Origin: Veillonellaceae bacterium SB90
GTDB taxonomy: Bacteria; Bacillota; Negativicutes; Selenomonadales; Selenomonadaceae
DNA length: 12,156 bases
Reading direction: 5' to 3'
NCBI GenBank assembly: GCA_902364065.1
Contig: CABJCJ010000046.1
Location: 1-12,156 of the forward strand
The notes below the pieces were generated by a model, which was given only the letters and a program-made list of their open reading frames with translations, searched no databases and was not told the DNA's origin. Both the position numbers and the translations under genes were made by a program. This document shows, one piece after another, positions 1 to 7,235 of this stretch. The first letter of the stretch is position 1. Every line of letters begins with the position of its first letter.

Positions 1-2
1 GA

Positions 3-49
3 GGCTGTGGACAAAATGATTTTACATTTTGTCACAGCCCCATTTTTTT
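3..49 (+). terminator. Rho-independent terminator at left edge
   Basis: The arms GGCTGT (3-8) and ACAGCC (34-39), and GACAAAATG (10-18) and CATTTTGTC (25-33), pair perfectly with one bulged G at 9 and a loop ATTTTA. Seven T residues follow at 43-49. This should end a plus-strand transcript entering from the left, whose gene lies outside the window. The stem could also work for the minus-strand citDEFG transcript, but the sequence needed to judge that (left of base 1) is not shown. Confidence 0.75.
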
Positions 50-120
50 GCCTTCTCCGCGCACGGTCGCGAAGCACAGGATGCCTTCCGGCTTCAGCAC
101 ACAGCTAAATGCGAAAAGGC

Positions 121-304
121 GGGAATGAGGGAGCAACATTGCGCGAAGTCGGCTGGCTAAAGGGATTTTTTCCTTTTTAATGAACCCCGACGAATGTACG
201 AAACGCGCGCTGCTTGAACGACGCACATTCGTCAGGAAGCTAGAGAGGAAAAAATCCCTTCTTAACGCCAGGCGCCAACGCTCCACTTATGCTCCCTCGT
301 TCCC
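121..304. repeat. large nested inverted repeat (MITE-like or structured RNA)
   Basis: Three pairs of arms are nested in one 184-base segment. The outer pair, 121-135 and 290-304 (GGGAATGAGGGAGCA against TGCTCCCTCGTTCCC), matches at 14 of 15 positions, and the mismatch is a G-U pair in RNA. The middle pair, 160-174 and 246-260 (AAGGGATTTTTTCCT and its complement), is perfect over 15. The inner pair, 189-197 and 225-233 (GACGAATGT), is perfect over 9. Between outer and middle arms there is further partial pairing around GGCTGGC and GCCAGG. The whole could fold into one long imperfect hairpin. A miniature inverted-repeat element, a repeated intergenic palindrome or a structured RNA are all possible. 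I saw no target-site duplication. The open frame across it (32-286, minus) looks like a by-product of the palindrome. Confidence 0.6.
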
Positions 305-379
305 TCCATGCCAGCAACGCTGAGCCTACATCTCGGAACAAAGCCTTCCCCGCACAGCGGTGGATGAGGTCAACAGCCA

Positions 380-1315
380 TTACGCAAAGCCGTTTGCCGT
401 GACGGGCTCTGCCTGGTGGAGGCGGCCCTGCTCGAAACGGCGCTCGAGTTCGTAGAGAAAGTGCGTCACGGCCAGGAGGTCGGCGCTGCCGCCGGGGCTG
501 ATCCAGCGCTTTGTGAAATCCTCGTCGAGCGCGCGGATGGCTCGGCAGCCCGCTTCCGTGTGCATCCCGTCGAGCATCGCGACGTTGCGCGCGGCCTGCT
601 GGGCGTAGCGCAGCGCCGCCATATCGTGACGGCCGAGGATATTTGTGTCCATATTGCTGCCGATGAGCGCGAGCAGCGTATCACAGAGCGCGTCATTCAC
701 GCAAAAGCCCTCCTCGCGGCGGCGGCGGTAGACTGGCATGGCGAAGAGCCGGACCGTGGCAAAGCCACTTTCCGCCTCGCCTCGTACCCCCGTCACGCCG
801 TAGCGCAGGAACATGGCCTCGCCCTTCGTGCGCTCCTCTGCGGGCTTTTCCTCCACATGCGCGTAGGCCGCAGCCGTCAGGCCCTCACACATCTCGGCCA
901 CGAGTATGCAGAGATGGTCCGTCGTCAGCGCTTCGCCGCGCTTCATGGCCCAGCCGGCCGCTCCTGCAAGCAGGCCGAGGCTAAAAATCATGCCCTTGTG
1001 GGTGTTGATGCCGTTTGTTGCCGCAAACATGCGCCGCTCCGCCACGATGCCGGCGGCCTGCAGATACGGCAGCAGCGAGGCGGCGGCTTCCGCCGCATGG
1101 TCGGCGCCGATGCGCGCGAATTCATCGAAGCTGCGGCGCAGTGCCGTGGCCGACGAAAGGAACGTAAAGAAATCCATATCACGGTGGGCGCCATTCGTCG
1201 CGCGGTCCACCAGTCCCGGCTTCGGCGTCGCCGAAACCTCACACAGCATGGCTTCATGAGCCAGATCACCGATTGCGGAAATCTGCATATCTTCAACCTT
1301 CCCTTCCTGAACCAT
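380..1315 (-). CDS. citG: CitG, triphosphoribosyl-dephospho-CoA synthase
   Basis: CitG joins ATP and 3'-dephospho-CoA to form 2'-(5''-triphosphoribosyl)-3'-dephospho-CoA, the precursor of the citrate lyase prosthetic group; it acts in the cytoplasm. The 311-residue protein shows the family motifs in order: ATPKPGLVDR (29-38) followed by NGAHRDM, TNGINTHKG (100-108), GVTGVRGEAESGF (173-185) and SPGGSADLLA (273-282). Length is normal for a stand-alone CitG; it is not fused to CitX as in some enterobacteria. The start at 1315 is supported by AGGAGGAG about 8-10 bases upstream; an inner ATG at 1288 is less likely. It is the last gene of the minus-strand operon, separated from citF by a 169-base hairpin-rich spacer. 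No T-run terminator is visible directly downstream. Confidence 0.95.
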   Translation of the reverse strand: MVQEGKVEDMQISAIGDLAHEAMLCEVSATPKPGLVDRATNGAHRDMDFFTFLSSATALRRSFDEFARIGADHAAEAAASLLPYLQAAGIVAERRMFAATNGINTHKGMIFSLGLLAGAAGWAMKRGEALTTDHLCILVAEMCEGLTAAAYAHVEEKPAEERTKGEAMFLRYGVTGVRGEAESGFATVRLFAMPVYRRRREEGFCVNDALCDTLLALIGSNMDTNILGRHDMAALRYAQQAARNVAMLDGMHTEAGCRAIRALDEDFTKRWISPGGSADLLAVTHFLYELERRFEQGRLHQAEPVTANGFA

Positions 1316-1390
1316 ATCCTCTGCTCCTCCTGACAGCCGATGACAATATGCGCTTTACCTGTGTCTGCCTCTCAAGCATACCATATCCGC

Positions 1391-1440
1391 CGGCCGCCTG
1401 CACCCTTATGCAAGGAAAGCGGCCGCCGGCACATGCCGGC
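1391..1440 (-). promoter_or_regulatory. tandem hairpins between citF and citG
   Basis: Two adjacent stem-loops lie in the spacer. The first in transcription order is GCCGGCA/TGCCGGC (1434-1440 with 1425-1431) around a two-base centre. The second pairs GCGGCCG (1419-1425) with CGGCCGC (1391-1397) and has an inner CCTT/AAGG stem (1404-1407 with 1412-1415). The two stems share base 1425, so they may compete for it. No T-run follows, so this is not a classical terminator. It may stabilise the 3' end of the citDEF part of the message or lower citG output; this is inference. Confidence 0.45.
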
Positions 1441-1484
1441 AGACCGCCCCCTGAAGGTTAGAATGTATCGTTTTTCCTCAACGC

Positions 1485-3044
1485 TCAAAGCTGCAGCGGC
1501 TTGATCTTGCGGATGACATCGAGGATCGTGCCGTCGCGTGCCTCGAGGACAGCGATGACCTTGTCTTCCCACTCGAGATCGTCCGGCGTGCCGACAAGGC
1601 TGTACGCCTTCTCCTGCAGGGCTTCGATCGTCGTATGCTCAATGCCTGCTTTGTCGAGGCACTCGATGAGATCCTGGCGGCGCGGGTTGACGGCAATGCC
1701 GTAATCCGTGACGAGGACATCGACGCAGTCGCCCGGCGTCGTGACCGTGACGACCTTCTTGCAGACCGTAGCCATGCGGCCGCGGACGAGCGGCGTGACG
1801 ATGATGCAGCACTTGCTGCCTTCAGCCGTATCCGGATGTCCGCCTGGCGCACCGCGCAGCACGCCGTCCGAGCCCGTCAGGACGTTGACGTTGAAGTCCG
1901 TATCGATTTCAAGAGCAGCGAGCACGACGAAGTCGAGCTTGTTGACGTAGGCGCCCTTGTTGGCCGCGCTGGCGTATTCGCTCGTCGAAATCTCGAGATG
2001 CTTGTCTGGATGCTCTTCGAGATGCTTGATGGCCTTCATGTCGAAATCCTGCGTATCGAGCAGCTTGCCGACAAGACCCTTGTCCATGAGGTCGCAGATG
2101 TTGCCGCCCATGCCGCCGAGCGCGAAGCCCATCTTGATGTTCTGCTCAACCATGTACTCCTCGAGGAAGCGGTTGACGGCGAGCGACGGGCCGCCGACGC
2201 CCGTCTGGAAGGAGAACCCGTCCTTGAAGTACGGCGTCGAAGCGATGACCTTGGCACAGTTCTCAGCCATCATGAGGTTGCGCGGATCCTGGGTGATGCG
2301 CGCTTCCTTCGTGCCGATCTTCGTCGGATCGCCGATGGCGTCGACGACGACGACAGCATCGACATCGATGGAGCTGATCGGCGACGGCATGTTCGGGAAC
2401 GGAACGAGCGTATCCGTCACGACGACAACATGGTCGGCATAATGGGAGTCTGCCACAGCATAGCCCATGGCACCGCAGTTGTGCTTGCCGCCCGTGCCCT
2501 TGGCATTGCCGTAATCATCCGACGTGGAAGCGGCGATGAAGGAAATGTCGATGTGGAGCTCACCCGTCTCGATGGCGCGCGGACGACCGCCGTGGCTGCG
2601 GATGATGGCCGGCGTCTTGAGCTTGCCGGCCGAAATGACTTCACCGATGCGGCCGCGAACGCCTGAGGACTGGATGCCGATGATCTTGCCCTGCTCGATG
2701 TAGTCAGCCAAAAGATCCTGTGCGCTGCCGAGCGACGTCGTGGCAACCGTCAGGTCCTTGAGGCCCATGTCCTCGATGAGGACTTTCATGACCATGCTCG
2801 TCACATAGTCGCCGTTGCGGAAGGCATGGTGGAACGAAACCGTCATGCCGTCATGGGCGCCGCATTTCTCGCAGGCTTCACGGATGGAAGCCACGACCTT
2901 GCTCTCCTGCGGCTTCTCGTGGCGGATCGTCACGGGGCCGGCTTTCTTAAACGGCTTGCCGTCCATATGATATTTGCCCTGGTAGACTTCTTTGCCGTCC
3001 TTCAGGAGCTCATCAGGAATATCTCTTCCTACTGCGTTGATCAT
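1485..3044 (-). CDS. citF: CitF, citrate lyase alpha subunit
   Basis: This is the alpha subunit of citrate lyase (citrate:acetyl-ACP transferase). It moves the citryl group onto the acyl carrier CitD, releasing acetate. The 519 residues match the usual length of about 510. The family signatures are seen: GRDIPDEL near the N-terminus (6-13), SGVRGRIGEVISAGKL and RSHGGRPRAIE in the first third, SFIAASTSDDYGNAKG and the glycine-rich GFALGGMGGNICDLMD in the middle, then GSDGVLRGAPGGHPDTAEG and VTDYGIAVNPRR toward the end. The ATG at 3044 follows AAGGAGGAG, which overlaps the citE stop codon, so citE and citF are closely coupled (12-base gap). The gene is intact. Confidence 0.97.
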   Translation of the reverse strand: MINAVGRDIPDELLKDGKEVYQGKYHMDGKPFKKAGPVTIRHEKPQESKVVASIREACEKCGAHDGMTVSFHHAFRNGDYVTSMVMKVLIEDMGLKDLTVATTSLGSAQDLLADYIEQGKIIGIQSSGVRGRIGEVISAGKLKTPAIIRSHGGRPRAIETGELHIDISFIAASTSDDYGNAKGTGGKHNCGAMGYAVADSHYADHVVVVTDTLVPFPNMPSPISSIDVDAVVVVDAIGDPTKIGTKEARITQDPRNLMMAENCAKVIASTPYFKDGFSFQTGVGGPSLAVNRFLEEYMVEQNIKMGFALGGMGGNICDLMDKGLVGKLLDTQDFDMKAIKHLEEHPDKHLEISTSEYASAANKGAYVNKLDFVVLAALEIDTDFNVNVLTGSDGVLRGAPGGHPDTAEGSKCCIIVTPLVRGRMATVCKKVVTVTTPGDCVDVLVTDYGIAVNPRRQDLIECLDKAGIEHTTIEALQEKAYSLVGTPDDLEWEDKVIAVLEARDGTILDVIRKIKPLQL

Positions 3045-3056
3045 TTCTGCTCCTCC

Positions 3057-3968
3057 TTATAAATCGCCGTGATAGACACCGCAAGCCTTCGCGAGTGCGA
3101 TGACGCGGCTGGCATCCTTGATGAAGGCGATATCGACCATCTTGCCGTTGACCGTGTAAACGCCGACGCCAAGCTTCGACTGCTCCTCATACGTGCGTAC
3201 GTACGTCTCAGCCGTGGCGATTTCCTTCGGCGTCGGAGCGAGCGTCTGATGAACAAAGGCAATCTGGCGCGGGTTGATGAGGCTCTTGCCGTCAAAGCCC
3301 ATGTCGTGTATCATGCGGACTTCATTCTCGAACCCTTCTTCATCATCGAGGTTCGTGAAGACCGTATCGAAGCACTGGACGCCTGCGGCGCGGGCCGACA
3401 TGACGATGAGGTTGCGCGCCGTGTTGAGTTCGATGCCGCCTGGTACGTAATGCGTGTGCATGCTGCGATGGAAATCACCGGCCGAAAGGGCAATGCCGAA
3501 CAGGCGGTCCGAAGCAGAAGCGATCTCATAGGCATTGAGCACGCCCTTCGGGCTCTCGAGTGCGGCCATAATGAGCGTGCGGCCTTCCTCGACGCCGAAT
3601 TCCTTCTCGGCTGCGAGCACGTGCTCCTCTACCTTCTTGACATCCTCGGCGCTCTCGCACGTCGGGATGCGCACGCCGTCAGCGCCGCCGGCGACGCAGA
3701 CGCGGATATCCTCTTCCCAGTGCGGCGTATCGAGGCCGTTGATGCGGACGATGACTTCCGTGTCACCGTAATCAATGGTCTTCAGGGCATGATAGAGCGA
3801 GAAGCGGGCGGAATCCTTCTGGTTCTCGGCTACGGCATCCTCAAGGTCGAGCATGATCGTATCGACGCCATAGATGTAGGCATCTTTGATGAGGCCCGGC
3901 TTCTGGGCATTCATGAACATCATCGTACGGCGCAGGCGGAAGCGCTCAGGTCTTGGACGTGGAATCAT
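3057..3968 (-). CDS. citE: CitE, citrate lyase beta subunit
   Basis: This is the beta subunit (citryl-ACP lyase), which splits citryl-ACP into oxaloacetate and acetyl-ACP. It is a TIM-barrel protein of the HpcH/HpaI-CitE family. In the 303 residues I see the N-terminal RRTMMFMN (13-20), TIMLDLEDAV (37-46), the substrate-contacting VRIN (74-77), the LESP motif with a metal-ligand glutamate at 138, GDF with the aspartate at 165, and GFDGKSLINPRQI (224-236). The start at 3968 overlaps the citD stop by four bases (ATGA) and has GGGGAGG nine bases upstream inside citD. A longer frame reaching 4031 runs into citD and is not used. Confidence 0.97.
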   Translation of the reverse strand: MIPRPRPERFRLRRTMMFMNAQKPGLIKDAYIYGVDTIMLDLEDAVAENQKDSARFSLYHALKTIDYGDTEVIVRINGLDTPHWEEDIRVCVAGGADGVRIPTCESAEDVKKVEEHVLAAEKEFGVEEGRTLIMAALESPKGVLNAYEIASASDRLFGIALSAGDFHRSMHTHYVPGGIELNTARNLIVMSARAAGVQCFDTVFTNLDDEEGFENEVRMIHDMGFDGKSLINPRQIAFVHQTLAPTPKEIATAETYVRTYEEQSKLGVGVYTVNGKMVDIAFIKDASRVIALAKACGVYHGDL

Positions 3969-4267
3969 TTGATGACACCTCCCCACGGAATATTCTTGGC
4001 GGACATATCGTTGCTGCGGAATACCGCGCATTCTACACGTGCTTTGAGCGTGCAGTCAAGGGCACCCTTATCCACGACTTTGACGCGTGCATTCTTGACG
4101 CCAAGACCTTCCAGGACGGACAGGACCGTTGCCTTGATCTGACGGCCATACTGGTTCATGACGCTGGATTCCAGCGTGAGCTCGATCCCATTGGTGCCAG
4201 GCATAACCGTTACCTGAGCATCACTGGATTCCAGCGTGCCAGCGATTGCAGCCTTCTGGATTTCCAT
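3965..4267 (-). CDS. citD: CitD, citrate lyase acyl carrier protein
   Basis: CitD is the small acyl carrier subunit that bears the phosphoribosyl-dephospho-CoA group. With the start at 4267 the protein has 100 residues, the usual size. The N-terminal GTLESSD places the expected attachment serine at position 14, as in characterised CitD. Later comes a typical ELTLESSVMNQYG stretch, then VLEGLGV and a C-terminal region rich in basic and hydrophobic residues. AAAGGAG lies seven bases before this ATG. The same frame stays open to an ATG at 4369, adding 34 basic, AT-rich codons. I reject that extension because there is no ribosome site and CitD proteins do not have it. First gene of the citDEFG operon. 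Confidence 0.95.
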   Translation of the reverse strand: MEIQKAAIAGTLESSDAQVTVMPGTNGIELTLESSVMNQYGRQIKATVLSVLEGLGVKNARVKVVDKGALDCTLKARVECAVFRSNDMSAKNIPWGGVIK

Positions 4268-4424
4268 AATATCGCTCCTTTGCAAAACACCTAAGTATTG
4301 TCTGATTACTCTTTTATTAAAACGCGAAACCATTCCTTTGTAAAATGTCTCTTTTTTATACTTATCCATTCCATATATGCATGATAAAGTAGAAAAGAAA
4401 GGCTATTTACAACTTCTCCATTCT

Positions 4425-4454
4425 TTTATACCATAACGATAGAGAATGATATTC
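4425..4454 (-). promoter_or_regulatory. candidate citDEFG promoter with palindromic operator
   Basis: On the minus strand, TATAAA (4430-4425) fits a -10 box. The expected -35 place carries no good hexamer but is covered by the perfect inverted repeat GAAT-N3-ATTC (4444-4454). A weak -35 overlapped by a dyad is typical of promoters that need a LysR-type activator, and such a gene starts next door. The implied 5' leader is about 150 bases. Position and pairing are seen; regulator binding is inference. Confidence 0.4.
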
Positions 4455-4495
4455 CCGAGGATGCCGATAAAATCTTACTGCATAATCACAGGCTA

Positions 4496-4524
4496 TGGAC
4501 GTTATCCCTATCATAATTTATAGT
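4496..4524 (+). promoter_or_regulatory. candidate promoter of the lysR-citC-citX operon
   Basis: TGGACG (4496-4501, four of six matches to the -35 consensus) and TATAGT (4519-4524, five of six for -10) are 17 bases apart on the plus strand. Transcription would start near 4531, giving a leader of about 45-50 bases. Confidence 0.5.
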
Positions 4525-4551
4525 AGGATCATGCGGCAAAACCAGAAATGT

Positions 4552-4567
4552 ATCGTCAGATCGTCAG
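4552..4567 (+). repeat. perfect 8-base tandem repeat before the regulator gene
   Basis: ATCGTCAG occurs twice head to tail (4552-4559 and 4560-4567), directly before the AAAGGA ribosome site of the LysR-type gene. It may be a simple duplication or a protein site in the untranslated leader; there is nothing to decide between them. Confidence 0.7.
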
Positions 4568-4573
4568 AAAGGA

Positions 4574-5470
4574 ATGATTGATTTGGATGAACAGGATTTC
4601 CACCTCTTGCAGGTCCTGAGCCGCACGCGCAACATCACGCATGCCGCCGACGAATTATACATCACGCAGTCCTCCGTCTCGAAGCGCATCCGCCAGATGG
4701 AAAAGGAGCTCGGCCTGACGCTGATGCTGCGCTCCCGACAGGGCGTCCAGTTTACGCCGGCCGGCGAGATCGTCCTGCAGCATGTCCGAAACGTCCTGCA
4801 GGAGCTCGACACCATGAAGCAGGAGCTCAGCCTCCAGACCGGGCGCATCGCCGGCACCCTGCGCGCCGGCATCTCCATCAACTACGCCATGTACCGGCTG
4901 CCGGACGAGCTCGCCGACTACAACGAGCGCTATCCGGCCGTCACCACGCAGATCACAACAGCCAACAGCCAGCACGTCTACTCGATGCTTTTGGCCAATC
5001 AAATCAACGTCGGCATCCTGCGCGGCGAGTACAGCGAATGGCGCGGCGAGCGCATCCTGCTCGCGCGCGAGCATATCTGCGCCATCACGAGCCTGCAGGA
5101 CAAGGACACGCCGCTCTCGGGCCTGCCGCAGGTCTCCCGCCCGGCCGACGACGACATGGAGCGCATGCTGGCCCAGTGGATGCGTGAGAATCATCTGCAG
5201 TCATCGCCCAACCGCATCTCCGTCAACAGCACGGCTACCTGCATGGCCATGGTGGAGCGCGGCCTCGGCTGGGGCATCGTGCCGGAGATCTGCCTCGGCA
5301 ATTTCCACGGTTGCGTCCGCCCGCTCTACTTCGCGAACGGCGAGCCCCTGACGCGCTCCACCTTCATCATGTACACGAAGCAGGCGCTGGAGCTGCCGCA
5401 GGTCCGCGTCTTCATCCAGCTCATCCGCGAGCACAACAAACTGAGACAAGAGAAACGGGAGGACACCTGA
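4574..5470 (+). CDS. LysR-type transcriptional regulator of the cit cluster
   Basis: This is a DNA-binding regulator of the LysR family with 298 residues, the normal length. An N-terminal winged helix-turn-helix occupies about residues 6-65, with the family pattern ITHAADELYITQSSVSKRIR (21-40), a linker helix to about 90, and a periplasmic-binding-protein-like effector domain ending in SVNSTATCMAMVERGLGWGI. It is divergent from citDEFG and in one transcript with citC and citX (one base before citC), so citrate or a related acid is the likely effector; this is inference. The start is uncertain: the ATG at 4574 directly abuts AAAGGA, leaving no spacer, while a TTG at 4583 sits nine bases after it and would shorten the protein by three residues. 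Confidence 0.9.
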   Translation: MIDLDEQDFHLLQVLSRTRNITHAADELYITQSSVSKRIRQMEKELGLTLMLRSRQGVQFTPAGEIVLQHVRNVLQELDTMKQELSLQTGRIAGTLRAGISINYAMYRLPDELADYNERYPAVTTQITTANSQHVYSMLLANQINVGILRGEYSEWRGERILLAREHICAITSLQDKDTPLSGLPQVSRPADDDMERMLAQWMRENHLQSSPNRISVNSTATCMAMVERGLGWGIVPEICLGNFHGCVRPLYFANGEPLTRSTFIMYTKQALELPQVRVFIQLIREHNKLRQEKREDT

Positions 5471-5471
5471 T

Positions 5472-6545
5472 ATGAGTGAAGTAACCAAGATTTTCCCCAG
5501 CGATACGCGCGCCATTAAGGAAGTCTCCGCCCTGCTCGAGCAGGAAGGCATCCGCCTCGACCGCAACCTCGACTACATCAGTGCCATCCGCGACGACGAC
5601 TACCACATCATCGCGACGGGCAGCATGTTCCACAACACCCTGCGCTGCTTCGCCGTCGACCACCGCCACCGCGGCGAAGGGCTCTTGAACACCATCGTCA
5701 GCCATCTCATGGAACAGCAGCTCCTGCGCGGCAACCTCGAGGTCTTCCTCTACACGAAGCCGGCTTCCGCCCGCTTCTTCCACGACCTCGGCTTCTACGA
5801 GATCGCGCGCGTCGAAGGACGCCTCGTCTTCATGGAGAACCAGCCGCAGGGCTTTTCCCGCTGCCTGCAGCGCTTCCAGGACGAAACGGCAGCTTTCCTT
5901 AAAAACAGGAAACAAACGCTCGACGGCAGCAGCCGGACAGCCGCCATCGTCATGAACGCCAACCCCTTCACGCTCGGGCACCGCAGCCTCATCGAGCGGG
6001 CCAGCCGCGAAAATGATCTCGTCCATCTCTTCCTCGTCAGCGAGGACGCCAGTCTCTTCCCCTTCGCCGTCCGCCGGAAGCTCGTCACGGCCGGCATCGC
6101 GGAATTCCCGAACGTCTGCCTGCACGCAAGCGGCCCTTACATCATCAGCAACGCCACCTTCCCGAGCTACTTCCTGCCCGACGACGACACTGCGAGCATC
6201 GGCCATGCCGAACTCGACCTCACGCTGTTCGGCAAAATCGCCGCGGCGCTCGGCATCCGCCGCCGCTACGTCGGCGAGGAACCCTTCAGCCAGGTCACGG
6301 ATCGTTACAATCAGGTCATGCGCGAAAAGCTGCCGGCGCTCGGCATCGAGTGCTGCGTCGTGCCGCGCCTGGCCGTGAACGGACGTGCCGTCAGCGCCTC
6401 CGATGTGCGCCAGTGCATAAAAGACGGCGAATGGGAGCACCTCCAGACACTTGTACCCCCCGCCACGTATGACTGGCTCAAGAGCGGGGATGCCGCCGGC
6501 GTGCGCCGCCGCATCGCCGCCACGCCGGACGTACGCCACCATTAA
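5472..6545 (+). CDS. citC: CitC, [citrate (pro-3S)-lyase] ligase
   Basis: CitC uses ATP and acetate to acetylate the thiol of the CitD prosthetic group, switching citrate lyase on. The 357 residues fall into two parts. The first is a GNAT-like N-terminal domain (about 35-120, with RGEGLLNTIVSHLM and ASARFFHDLGFYE). The second is a nucleotidylyltransferase domain from about 155, with NPFTLGHRSLIE (164-175) carrying the TxGH nucleotide-binding signature, YVGEEPFSQVTDRYN, and VSASDVR (307-313) near the C-terminus. Length is as expected. GGGAGG, nine bases upstream and inside the regulator gene, supports the start; the one-base gap implies coupled translation with the regulator. Confidence 0.96.
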   Translation: MSEVTKIFPSDTRAIKEVSALLEQEGIRLDRNLDYISAIRDDDYHIIATGSMFHNTLRCFAVDHRHRGEGLLNTIVSHLMEQQLLRGNLEVFLYTKPASARFFHDLGFYEIARVEGRLVFMENQPQGFSRCLQRFQDETAAFLKNRKQTLDGSSRTAAIVMNANPFTLGHRSLIERASRENDLVHLFLVSEDASLFPFAVRRKLVTAGIAEFPNVCLHASGPYIISNATFPSYFLPDDDTASIGHAELDLTLFGKIAAALGIRRRYVGEEPFSQVTDRYNQVMREKLPALGIECCVVPRLAVNGRAVSASDVRQCIKDGEWEHLQTLVPPATYDWLKSGDAAGVRRRIAATPDVRHH

Positions 6546-6578
6546 CGTGTAGCGAATCACGAGAAAGGAGTCTTATCC

Positions 6579-7094
6579 ATGCTCAACGGAACACATGTCG
6601 AACTGCCCGCGATGCTCATGGCCCGCGAGGCACGCGCTGCTGCCCAGGAGGCCTGCCGTCACGCGCATCCCGGCTGCGCGCTCATCTCCTTCGGCCTCAA
6701 CATCCCCGGCCCCGTCAAGACGAATGATGACCTGCGCCGGCTCTTTGACGACGGCCTTTCATCCATCGAAGCATGCCTGAACAAACTGGAGTTTCCTGTA
6801 GTCCAGAAGCTCGAGCACCACGCGTCGACCGGCGACGAAGCCATCCTCGCCGTCGACGGGGATGCCAATGCCATCAAGGCTGCCGCCACAAAGCTCGAGG
6901 AAACGCATCCGCTCGGACGCCTCTTCGACATCGACGTGCTCGACGAGTCGGGGAACAAGCTTTCCCGTGCCGTGCCGCGCCGCTGCCTGCTCTGCGGCGA
7001 GCAGGCCCAGGTATGCGCCCGCAGCCGCCGTCATTCCGTAGAGGATTTGACCAATCGCATAAACGAGATGCTTTTGGAATACCTTCAACGATAA
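6579..7094 (+). CDS. citX: CitX, apo-citrate lyase prosthetic-group transferase
   Basis: CitX transfers the phosphoribosyl-dephospho-CoA unit from the CitG product to the serine of CitD, with release of pyrophosphate. The 171 residues match a stand-alone CitX. Seen motifs are an N-terminal segment with AREARAAAQ, GLNIPGPVKT (39-48), GRLFDIDVLD (113-122), and a C-terminal cysteine cluster CLLCGEQAQVCARSRRH (136-152). AAAGGAG eight bases upstream fixes the start. It lies 33 bases after citC in the same direction and is presumably co-transcribed. Its partner CitG is on the other strand at the far end of the cluster. Confidence 0.95.
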   Translation: MLNGTHVELPAMLMAREARAAAQEACRHAHPGCALISFGLNIPGPVKTNDDLRRLFDDGLSSIEACLNKLEFPVVQKLEHHASTGDEAILAVDGDANAIKAAATKLEETHPLGRLFDIDVLDESGNKLSRAVPRRCLLCGEQAQVCARSRRHSVEDLTNRINEMLLEYLQR

Positions 7095-7116
7095 CATCTG
7101 TATAATAACACGTTTC

Positions 7117-7137
7117 CATTCCATCAGGGAATGATAT
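7117..7137. promoter_or_regulatory. inverted repeat before the transporter, sharing a motif with the citD control region
   Basis: CATTCC (7117-7122) and GGAATG (7128-7133) form a dyad with a five-base centre. The run GAATGATAT (7129-7137) is identical to 4444-4452 within the citD operator candidate. A perfect TATAAT occurs at 7101-7106 just upstream, without a convincing -35. This could be an operator for the same regulator, or a weak hairpin after citX. Confidence 0.3.
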
Positions 7138-7235
7138 GGTACGAAAAATCTGACTTTTACAAAGCATTCCGATTATGGTAGAAATAAATTACATAAATCC
7201 TATCATGTTTCATATTTAAGGGAGTGGAAAAAGGA

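Noticed and set aside
32..286. 84-codon open frame on the minus strand
   Set aside because: It lies mostly across the nested inverted repeat, has a low-complexity basic and serine-rich product, and no recognised domain; best explained as a by-product of the repeat.
1635..2666. 343-codon open frame opposite citF
   Set aside because: Antisense to a clear gene; long open antisense frames are expected in GC-rich genes with strong third-position bias, and the product shows no domain. The same holds for the long frames opposite citG, citE, citC, the transporter, ttdAB and gdhA.
4268..4369. 34-codon in-frame extension of citD
   Set aside because: No ribosome site at the upstream ATG, composition unlike the rest of the gene, and CitD proteins start with the segment at 4267, which has a strong ribosome site.
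4268..4573. CitAB two-component sites or a citrate riboswitch
   Set aside because: No sensor kinase or response regulator is present and I see no extended fold; the LysR-type gene is the only local regulator.
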